Shown here one piece after another: positions 1 through 5,243 of a stretch of DNA of 5,243 nucleotides. Position 1 is the first letter of the stretch. Each line of letters begins with the position of its first letter. The notes below the pieces were generated by a model. That model had not been told where the DNA came from, did not search any database, and was given only the letters and a program-made list of their open reading frames with translations. Position numbers and translations under genes: made by a program. Source of the DNA: Ruminococcus flavefaciens (lineage in GTDB: Bacteria > Bacillota > Clostridia > Oscillospirales > Ruminococcaceae); contig DEDQ01000034.1 of NCBI GenBank assembly GCA_002350065.1, forward strand, positions 41,802 to 47,044, given 5' to 3'.

Positions 1-74
1 AAATATAGTCTGCCTTTTGTACAGAGTAAGCGAGTTTACGAGCGTCAACGTGAGCTGCGCGCGCCCGCTTGGCG

Positions 75-150
75 TGGTGGACTTGAAGGGGATCGAACCC
101 TCGACCTCTGCGTTGCGAACGCAGCGCTCTCCCAACTGAGCTACAAGCCC
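75..150 (-). tRNA. tRNA-Ala, anticodon CGC
   Basis: The reverse complement folds into a complete 76-nt cloverleaf: 7-bp acceptor stem (GGGCTTG with CAAGTCC), D stem GCTC/GAGC, anticodon stem CTGCG/CGCAG, five-base variable loop, T arm GAGGG/CCCTT with loop TTCGATC, discriminator A and an encoded CCA (plus positions 75-77). The seven-base anticodon loop TTCGCAA gives anticodon CGC (plus 115-117), which reads alanine codon GCG. Pair G3:U70 in the acceptor stem is the known identity element of alanyl-tRNA synthetase and confirms the assignment independently of the anticodon. It has its own promoter directly upstream and is separated from the upstream protein genes by a large hairpin. No clear terminator with a T tract is seen in the 74 bases downstream, so the transcript may continue out of the window. 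Confidence 0.97.
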
Positions 151-166
151 ATAAGTTTACGTACAT

Positions 167-195
167 ATTATAGCAGTTTTTATAGTATTTGTCAA
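167..195 (-). promoter_or_regulatory. Consensus sigma-A promoter of the tRNA-Ala gene
   Basis: On the minus strand a perfect TTGACA (plus 190-195), a 17-bp spacer and a perfect TATAAT (plus 167-172) are seen. Transcription would start near position 160, about ten bases before the mature 5' end of the tRNA. A full consensus match at optimal spacing fits the strong constitutive expression expected of a stable RNA gene. It also shows that the tRNA need not depend on transcription from the protein-coding operon upstream. Confidence 0.9.
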
Positions 196-210
196 GAATA
201 TTTAAGATAC

Positions 211-274
211 GCCGAGGACGCCGTCCCCTGCAAGTAAAAGTGTGATGCTTGTTGCAGGAGCTGACGTCCTCGGC
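211..274 (-). terminator. Long stem-loop after the BMP gene, probable operon terminator or 3'-end structure
   Basis: The outer arms GCCGAGGACG (211-220) and CGTCCTCGGC (265-274) are perfect inverted repeats. The inner arms CCTGCAA (227-233) and TTGCAGG (252-258) are also perfect. The six bases between them on each side can add two Watson-Crick or wobble pairs at each end, leaving only a 2x2 internal loop, so each arm is effectively 23 nt with an 18-nt loop. It begins 12 nt beyond the stop codon of the binding-protein gene and ends before the tRNA promoter, which is where a terminator is expected. The bases after it in the minus direction (GTATCTTAAATATTC) are T-rich but not a true T run, so intrinsic termination is uncertain. 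It could instead protect an mRNA 3' end or be a small structured repeat. Confidence 0.6.
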
Positions 275-286
275 AGCCTTTTCAGG

Positions 287-1489
287 TCATGTTTCAATTG
301 TAATGATGTCGCTGAGGATATAGTGGAATGTGGGAGCTGAAGAGCTGGCGTTTTCCATGTACTCTGTTGATAGGTCACAAGTGTCGTTCGGGTCATTTGG
401 GTCTGTGCCCTTAAATTTGCCCTTGAATACGTGTATTTTACCTGCGCTCATATCCTCTACAGCTTTTTTCATTAGCTTTCTGCTTCCGGGAGTAGCTGCT
501 GCATTGTTGATATCAAGTATCTTTACCCAACCCTCACGGAATCCGCCGCTGACGTCGTTGCCGTTTATTATACCCTCAGTGCATTTTTCGATGTCCTTAT
601 GCTGCATAACAGCTTCAACAGCTGAGATGAAATAAGGCGACCAGTCAATGCGGGTACTCGTTAGAGAAACTGTAGGAGCTATGCTCATCATGTCCTGATT
701 GTATCCGATGTGGTAAACGGGATACGGGCGGTCTGCCTCCTCGCAGGCAAGAGCAGAGCCGATAGTATTCGTGTGGTGAGATATTATCACACAGCCCTCG
801 CTTATGAGCTTTTCGGCGGTTTCCTTTTCAAGCGAGAAGTTGTTCCATGTGTCGATATATCTTACGCGCATCGTCGCATTCGGACACTGTGAACGCACTC
901 CAAGCAGGAATGCCGTATAGCCGGATATTACTTCGGGACATGAATAAGCCGCAACATAGCCGACAACAGCCTGTTTCTCGGAGATGATACCCTTGTTTAT
1001 CTCTTCTTTGAGCTTCAGACCGGCTATTATACCGCTTACGTATCTGCCCTGATATATTTCTCCCATGAAGGTGTGATAGTTCGGGTGATCGCTGTCGGAA
1101 TTGTCTCCGGTAGCTGCGCAGAACTCGATATCCGGATATTTTTCCGACATCTTCTTTGCCGTTTCCTGATATCCATAGGAATTGGTAAATATTATGTGAC
1201 AGCCTTTTTCTGCGAACTTGTCTATGACTTCTTCACAATCCTCATCGGGAACGTTGTGTTCCTCAACGATATCTACCTTGTCGCCGTAGAATGCAGAGAG
1301 CTGTTTTGCGGCATTTATGAAGTTTGCGCTGTATGGAGTGCTTGCGTCGCCGTCGTAAATGAATCCGACATTTACGCAGTCGATAGTTTTAGTATTCAGA
1401 TTCTCTATCCTATGCAGTATATAGAAGAAGGATACTGCCATGACAGCCGCTATTACCGCGGAAATAATATTACGCTTTTTTAAATTCAT
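287..1489 (-). CDS. Membrane-anchored BMP family (PnrA/Med-like) solute-binding protein
   Basis: This is a 400-residue extracytoplasmic binding protein of the BMP family, whose characterised members bind purine nucleosides or nucleobases for ABC uptake. Residues 1-8 are basic (KKR) and residues 8-25 are a hydrophobic helix. There is neither a lipobox cysteine nor an obvious AxA cleavage site, so the protein is probably tethered by an uncleaved signal anchor. Family-like segments occur in order: VGFIYDG (41-47), FTNSYGY (101-107), GEIYQGRYVSGIIAG (143-157), VVGYVAAY (175-182), SHHTNT (237-242), IGYNQDM (261-267), IDWSPYF (281-287) and HVFKGKFKG (353-361). The lobes alternate as in type I periplasmic binding folds. 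The start is set by an ATGA overlap with the stop of the upstream sensor gene and by GGAGG seven bases upstream. No ABC ATPase or permease genes follow; the next gene is a tRNA. The role is therefore more likely ligand presentation to the co-transcribed sensor than transport, although a remote transporter cannot be excluded. The ligand is unknown. Confidence 0.88.
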   Translation of the reverse strand: MNLKKRNIISAVIAAVMAVSFFYILHRIENLNTKTIDCVNVGFIYDGDASTPYSANFINAAKQLSAFYGDKVDIVEEHNVPDEDCEEVIDKFAEKGCHIIFTNSYGYQETAKKMSEKYPDIEFCAATGDNSDSDHPNYHTFMGEIYQGRYVSGIIAGLKLKEEINKGIISEKQAVVGYVAAYSCPEVISGYTAFLLGVRSQCPNATMRVRYIDTWNNFSLEKETAEKLISEGCVIISHHTNTIGSALACEEADRPYPVYHIGYNQDMMSIAPTVSLTSTRIDWSPYFISAVEAVMQHKDIEKCTEGIINGNDVSGGFREGWVKILDINNAAATPGSRKLMKKAVEDMSAGKIHVFKGKFKGTDPNDPNDTCDLSTEYMENASSSAPTFHYILSDIITIET

Positions 1490-4400
1490 GCTTTATCCTC
1501 CTCCTTTTTTTCTTTATTGACCTCTTCTTTCTTCTCCTCCTCCGGAGCGGCAGGAGCATTGGCATATATCGCGTCGATGTCTATGACCTTGTTGTCAATC
1601 AGCTTGAGGAAGATATCGAGCAGGTCGGGGTCAAACTGAGTTCCCCTGCCCTTGTGGAGCTCACTCATAACGTAATCAAAGTCCTGACGCTTGCGGTATA
1701 CACGGTTAGCGGTCATGGCGTCGAATGCATCTGCTATGGAGATTATCCTGCCGTAGAGCGGTATCTGTTCGCCTTTCAGACCGTCCGGATAGCCTTTTCC
1801 GTCATATCTCTCATGGTGATAGCGAGCGCCCTCGACAACGTGTTCGATGAGGGTAAAGTCTTTGAGTATCTCCGCGCCGCGTGTAACATGGGTCTTCATA
1901 ACTGCGTATTCGGGATCTGTGAGTCTTCCGGGCTTGTTCAGCACTGAATCCGGTATACCTATCTTGCCAATATCGTGGAGCAGGGCTGCATTTCTGAGGT
2001 TTTCCTGCTCTTCCTTGGTGAAGCCGTATTCACGCGCAATGAGCGCAGAATAGTCGGAAACGCGCTGTGAGTGCTTGCTTGTGCGCTCGTCCTTGGCATC
2101 GACAGTTTTCGCTATCGCAAGGATAGTCTCGTTGCCCATCTGTACCTGCTGGAGAGCCATTGCGAGCTCGGTCTCTTTGAGCTTGATAGTGTGCTGGAGC
2201 TGAGTTCTTGTGATGAACCATGTGAGCCAGCCGATGAAGATAAGGGCGATACTTAGCAGATAATACTTGAACCACGGATTGTCATACATGACCTTTTCCT
2301 TGCTTATAAGATAGCTGCTCTCCTCGACTATATTGCCGTTTGCATCGCGTATTGCGATATGGAAGTTATAATCGCCCGGCTGGAGATTCGTATATGCAAC
2401 TGAAAGGAGCTCGCTCTGCTTGACGTCTGTCCAGTCGTGGTCGAAGCCTTCGAGGTAATACGAGACTGTAGGGTCATCAAGCGAGTAGTTGATGATTTCG
2501 GGAATAAACTCTATCTTTGCCGTATCGCGGGATATTTTGAGCTCTGTTCCGCAGTCGGCGTAGAAGCTTTCGTCGTCTATCCTTATCTCTGAGACTTTAA
2601 GGCGGAATGCGCGCTGTTTGAGCTTGTAGCTGTCGAGATTCATTGCATATACGCCTCTGTCAGCAGCGAGAAAGACATTTTTGTTGTTGTCCTTGGCGCT
2701 GAATGAGTTGGCAGTAAGCGAGCCGATAAGTCCCATTTTGGAATTGATGAGAACTGAGTTTGAGCTGTCGCCTTTCAGGAGAGCCCTCTTGTTCAGAATG
2801 TAGATGCCTGAGCTTCCGGGAACGAATATCTCGCCGTCGTCATCGAGGATAACGTCGTAGTTGTTAGAGTAGGGAAATGCGGAAAGAGTTTCGGTAACTC
2901 CTTTGAATGTGCGGCATAGACTGTTTGAGGTGACGATGTAGATACTGCCGTCGTCGGGGTCGCATACCATTCTGAGGACAACGCCGGACGTGAGTCCGTC
3001 ATCGGTAGTTATGAAGCTGTCGAGAGCTCCGTTTTTTATAACAGCGATGCCGTTTCCGTCCGTACCGGCGTAGAGAGTTCCGTCGGCGGTCTGCATAAGG
3101 CAGAGCACCTGAGCATATCCGAAGCTGTCGCTGTATGGGATATGACCGGAAATCGTGCCGTTTTTGATAAAGAAGATGCCGTTCGAGCTGGTCGCAGCAA
3201 TAGAGCCGTCAGTTAGCTCGCAGCAGGTGCGCACTCGGTTGCCTATGGGGCTTTCATCGTCGGAATATGACCTGATGTTTCCGCTTCTGTCGACGGATAA
3301 CAGACCATTTCCGTAGCTGCATATCCACAGGCGGCTGAAGCTGTCGTTTGTGAGACATCTTATACGGCTGCCGTTGAGCATTTCTGTGAGCTCGTTTTCG
3401 ATAGTTTTTCTTCTTATGATATCAATGATAGTGAGACCGTCGTCAGTACCGACATAGAGCAGACCGTCGAATACAGCGGTAGTATTTACGACATTCGGCT
3501 TAATGCCGGTATCAGTGTAGATATCCGTAACGGACGAGCGCGAAAGTCTGAGAAGTCCGAGACGCGAGGAGGTAAACCAGAGATTGCCCTGATAATCTAT
3601 TATCATATTCTCGATAGAATGGTTGAAATCTCCGGATTCCTGAAGCGTGAATTCTCTTCTTGCGTTGAGAAAGCCGATGCCGTTATCGGCGCATACCCAC
3701 ATCTGGTCCTCTTCGCGGTAGATATTGTTTATCTTGGTGATATTGTCGCATTTTGTATTGCGCTTGTTTACGGGCTGATCGCCGTCGAGCTTATACTCGA
3801 TCACGTAGCCGTCGTCAGAGCCTACGTAGAGCGTGTTGTCCTCGGTGAAGTTGCAGCATGAGAACTTGCGTCCCTGCTTTGAGGCGTCAAGCGATGAGAC
3901 TATTTTGCCGTTTTTGAGAATAAACAGCTTTCCCTCTGAGTTTACTGCCGCAGTGTGACCGAGCTTATCAGCGGCAAGCTTTACTACATAGCCTATCTCG
4001 GGGATATCCGAGGTTTTGGAAATACCGATCTTGAGCTCAAGAGTAACGATGCCGTCAGAGGTTCCGATGTAGTATTCGCCGGTCGAGCTCTGACATATCG
4101 AGCGTATCGTATCCGAGGGTATACCGTCGGCTGAATTTATAACGTTTGTGACCTTGTTGTTGATGATTATTGCGACGCCGTTGTCGTTGGTTCCGACCCA
4201 TAGACGTCCCTCCTCGTCAACGTAGAGGCAGTTGACGTTCCTTATCTCTTCAAGCTCGCTCATATGGCGGAATTCCGAGCCGTTGTAGCGGTAAAGACCT
4301 GCATACGTACCTATCCAGAGGATACCGTCGCTTGTCTGGGTCATAGCGTTCGCATGACCGCATAGCAGACCGTTGCTGCCGTTGTAAATGGTCTGAACGT

Positions 4401-5076
4401 AGGAGGTCTGATCCGGCATTGTGATAGCCTCCGCCTTATTCGGAACTGACGGAACGATGAAACAGCCGAGTATCAGCACGGCTGCTGAGGCTGAGGCAGC
4501 CTTTTTGGCGAGTTCTTTTTTGTTTTTTATCATTTTTCCGAGCTTTATGCAGATAAAGAGCGCGAGCACGGTCAGGAGCTTATCGGGAAATTCGAGGTAA
4601 AACTCGCCTATCAGTATAGCCGCAGTCTTAGGAAAGCGATTTTCGATAAGGTAATCTTTTACGCCGTTTCCCCATGCATTTCCGATATCGCCGTTTTTCA
4701 GTAGGATATTCAGCACGGAAGCGATAATAACTGAGCCGATAGTCATGGTACCGGCGACAGTCATTGTATTGAAGAGAGTGTTGAAATATCCTTTTTTGGT
4801 GAAATATCCGACACCGATACCGATAAATATGCTGATGATAAAATACGGGAATACGCCCGGTTCTTTTATTGCAAAGACAGCGTTGCTCGCTGCACCGATT
4901 ATCGCAGCGGGGATAGGTCCGGCGACATATGCGGCGAAGAAGGTGCCGTAGGAATCGAACCAGCCGGGGAGCGAATGCTCAGAGGCGAGGGTCCTTCCGA
5001 CAACGTTGACAACTATGCACAGGAATAGGAAAATTATAGTTTTGATGTAGTAAGGCAGTGGTTTTTTATCGTTCAT
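1486..5076 (-). CDS. ECF-S-like / Reg_prop beta-propeller / Y_Y_Y / HD-GYP transmembrane cyclic-di-GMP phosphodiesterase sensor
   Basis: This 1196-residue membrane receptor probably hydrolyses cyclic di-GMP in the cytoplasm in response to an external signal. Residues 1-182 form about six membrane helices with features of ECF-transporter S components (PGWFDSYGTFFAAYVAGP at 37-54, an Ala/Gly-rich helix pair, basic cytoplasmic end). Residues 183-217 form a basic stretch, a hydrophobic helix and an AEA motif like a Sec signal peptide, which would carry the chain outside. Residues 220-815 hold about 14 propeller repeats, best seen as LWIGTYAGLYRY, LWVGTNDNG, YYIGTSDGI, LYVGTDDGL and LYAGTDGNGI. 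A Y_Y_Y domain follows at about 823-925 (YYLEGFDHDW, YTNLQPGDYNF), then a membrane helix at 937-955 and a helical linker. The HD-GYP domain covers about 980-1165 with H1002, H1034-D1035 in HDIGK, H1063, H1087-H1088, GYP 1095-1097 and D1116, so it looks catalytically competent. The tail (1172-1196) is Lys/Glu-rich. The start is supported by AAAGGAG seven bases upstream. The propeller and Y_Y_Y layout resembles the sensor half of Bacteroides hybrid two-component systems, but no kinase or DNA-binding domain is present. The HD-GYP call is firm; the S-component call is good but rests on recognised sequence style. Confidence 0.93.
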   Translation of the reverse strand: MNDKKPLPYYIKTIIFLFLCIVVNVVGRTLASEHSLPGWFDSYGTFFAAYVAGPIPAAIIGAASNAVFAIKEPGVFPYFIISIFIGIGVGYFTKKGYFNTLFNTMTVAGTMTIGSVIIASVLNILLKNGDIGNAWGNGVKDYLIENRFPKTAAILIGEFYLEFPDKLLTVLALFICIKLGKMIKNKKELAKKAASASAAVLILGCFIVPSVPNKAEAITMPDQTSYVQTIYNGSNGLLCGHANAMTQTSDGILWIGTYAGLYRYNGSEFRHMSELEEIRNVNCLYVDEEGRLWVGTNDNGVAIIINNKVTNVINSADGIPSDTIRSICQSSTGEYYIGTSDGIVTLELKIGISKTSDIPEIGYVVKLAADKLGHTAAVNSEGKLFILKNGKIVSSLDASKQGRKFSCCNFTEDNTLYVGSDDGYVIEYKLDGDQPVNKRNTKCDNITKINNIYREEDQMWVCADNGIGFLNARREFTLQESGDFNHSIENMIIDYQGNLWFTSSRLGLLRLSRSSVTDIYTDTGIKPNVVNTTAVFDGLLYVGTDDGLTIIDIIRRKTIENELTEMLNGSRIRCLTNDSFSRLWICSYGNGLLSVDRSGNIRSYSDDESPIGNRVRTCCELTDGSIAATSSNGIFFIKNGTISGHIPYSDSFGYAQVLCLMQTADGTLYAGTDGNGIAVIKNGALDSFITTDDGLTSGVVLRMVCDPDDGSIYIVTSNSLCRTFKGVTETLSAFPYSNNYDVILDDDGEIFVPGSSGIYILNKRALLKGDSSNSVLINSKMGLIGSLTANSFSAKDNNKNVFLAADRGVYAMNLDSYKLKQRAFRLKVSEIRIDDESFYADCGTELKISRDTAKIEFIPEIINYSLDDPTVSYYLEGFDHDWTDVKQSELLSVAYTNLQPGDYNFHIAIRDANGNIVEESSYLISKEKVMYDNPWFKYYLLSIALIFIGWLTWFITRTQLQHTIKLKETELAMALQQVQMGNETILAIAKTVDAKDERTSKHSQRVSDYSALIAREYGFTKEEQENLRNAALLHDIGKIGIPDSVLNKPGRLTDPEYAVMKTHVTRGAEILKDFTLIEHVVEGARYHHERYDGKGYPDGLKGEQIPLYGRIISIADAFDAMTANRVYRKRQDFDYVMSELHKGRGTQFDPDLLDIFLKLIDNKVIDIDAIYANAPAAPEEEKKEEVNKEKKEEDKA
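1496..1505 (-). promoter_or_regulatory. Ribosome binding site of the BMP gene, inside the 3' end of the sensor gene
   Basis: The minus strand reads AGGAGGAGGA here, with a GGAGG core seven bases from the ATG at 1487-1489 and a second GGAGG register ten bases from it. The same bases encode the final Lys-Glu-Glu-Asp codons of the upstream protein. With the 4-base ATGA overlap, this fixes the start codon and points to translational coupling. Confidence 0.85.
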
Positions 5077-5083
5077 GAATCTG

Positions 5084-5090
5084 CTCCTTT
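5084..5090 (-). promoter_or_regulatory. Ribosome binding site of the sensor gene
   Basis: AAAGGAG on the minus strand lies seven bases before the ATG at 5074-5076. This is optimal spacing and selects this start, which also leaves a basic N-terminus before the first membrane helix. Confidence 0.85.
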
Positions 5091-5148
5091 CAGTGTTGTG
5101 TAAGAGCGTGACTTTGCTATATAATAAATGTATAAATAGTACAGTTTT

Positions 5149-5177
5149 ATTATATCACACTATTTTAAAAAAGACAA
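5149..5177 (-). promoter_or_regulatory. Probable sigma-A promoter of the sensor-BMP operon
   Basis: The minus strand shows TTGTCT (plus 5172-5177; four of six bases match TTGACA), a 17-bp spacer and a perfect TATAAT (plus 5149-5154). TG precedes the -10 box by one base, giving an extended -10 that can compensate for the weaker -35. Transcription would start near 5142, leaving a leader of about 65 nt. That leader (5077-5142) is AT-rich and I see no riboswitch, operator palindrome or attenuator in it. The -35 box lies just beside the T tract of the upstream terminator, so the intergenic region is packed tightly. Confidence 0.7.
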
Positions 5178-5178
5178 C

Positions 5179-5215
5179 AAAAAAACAGCACTCATAATTA
5201 ATAATGAGTGCTGTT
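5179..5215 (-). terminator. Intrinsic terminator of a gene lying beyond the right edge
   Basis: A perfect 12-bp stem, AACAGCACTCAT (5184-5195) with ATGAGTGCTGTT (5204-5215), closes an 8-nt AT-only loop. Read on the minus strand it runs directly into seven T residues (plus 5179-5185, two of them in the stem), with a second T run at 5167-5172. This polarity means it ends a minus-strand transcript arriving from outside the window. On the plus strand the downstream bases are not T-rich, so it is not an efficient two-way terminator. Because it sits upstream of the sensor promoter it is not part of that operon's leader. Confidence 0.88.
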
Positions 5216-5243
5216 GATAATGCTTAAGGCAACACCGCACAAA

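Noticed and set aside
1..74. GC-rich stretch after the tRNA considered as a second tRNA, a terminator or a gene start
   Set aside because: No cloverleaf, no stable stem with a T run, and no start with ribosome binding site could be found on either strand.
202..396. Minus-strand open frame of 64 codons across the end of the BMP gene and the hairpin
   Set aside because: It overlaps the stem-loop and the binding-protein gene, lacks a Shine-Dalgarno sequence and looks compositionally random.
330..635. Plus-strand open frame of 101 codons opposite the BMP gene
   Set aside because: It is antisense to coding sequence and has no family features; its openness follows from the codon use of the real gene.
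1073..1483. Plus-strand open frame of 136 codons opposite the BMP gene
   Set aside because: It is fully antisense to a clear family member, has no convincing ribosome binding site or promoter, and encodes no recognisable motif.
1486..1489. Four-base overlap considered as a frameshift splitting one gene
   Set aside because: Both proteins are complete, with a membrane start on the downstream one and a strong ribosome binding site; ATGA is a normal coupled junction.
2030..2275. Minus-strand open frame of 81 codons in another frame of the sensor gene
   Set aside because: It lies inside the linker and HD-GYP coding region, whose frame is intact with all key residues; it is an alternate-frame shadow.
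1486..5076. Sensor considered as a hybrid two-component system for glycans
   Set aside because: The propeller and Y_Y_Y parts match, but there is no histidine kinase, receiver or AraC-type domain; the C-terminus is clearly HD-GYP.
5179..5215. Hairpin considered as a riboswitch or attenuator for the sensor gene
   Set aside because: It sits upstream of the likely transcription start and has the stem plus T-run form of a terminator for an earlier gene.

Overview
The window carries a compact, single-strand locus from what looks like a low-to-mid GC Gram-positive anaerobe. The style suggests Clostridia, probably a Ruminococcus-like Oscillospiraceae member. This is inference from the strong GGAGG ribosome binding sites, AT-rich spacers with consensus sigma-A promoters, a tRNA with encoded CCA, and protein families common in that group. 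Everything that can be supported lies on the minus strand, so the biological order runs from high to low coordinates.

From right to left. Positions 5179-5215 hold an intrinsic terminator for a gene outside the window. It is followed at once by a promoter (5149-5177), a leader of about 65 nt with a good Shine-Dalgarno sequence, and a large gene (1486-5076). That gene encodes a 1196-residue membrane sensor. It reads as a fusion of an ECF-transporter S-component-like membrane domain, a signal-peptide-like connecting helix, about 14 extracellular beta-propeller repeats (Reg_prop type), a Y_Y_Y domain, one more membrane helix and an apparently intact cytoplasmic HD-GYP cyclic-di-GMP phosphodiesterase. 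Its stop codon overlaps the start codon of the next gene (ATGA). That gene (287-1489) encodes a 400-residue membrane-anchored solute-binding protein of the BMP/PnrA (Med) family. A long stem-loop (211-274) follows, and then a separately promoted tRNA-Ala(CGC) gene (75-150).

The two proteins are probably made together from one transcript with translational coupling. The simplest reading is a two-protein extracytoplasmic sensing module. A tethered binding protein and a propeller/S-component receptor would detect a small molecule (purine-like, vitamin-like or glycan-derived; the ligand cannot be read from sequence) and control breakdown of cyclic di-GMP inside the cell. No ABC ATPase, permease, EcfT, histidine kinase or response regulator is present in the window, which favours signalling over transport. 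Nothing is recognisable in the leftmost 74 bases; the last 22 bases may be the edge of a dispersed repeat.
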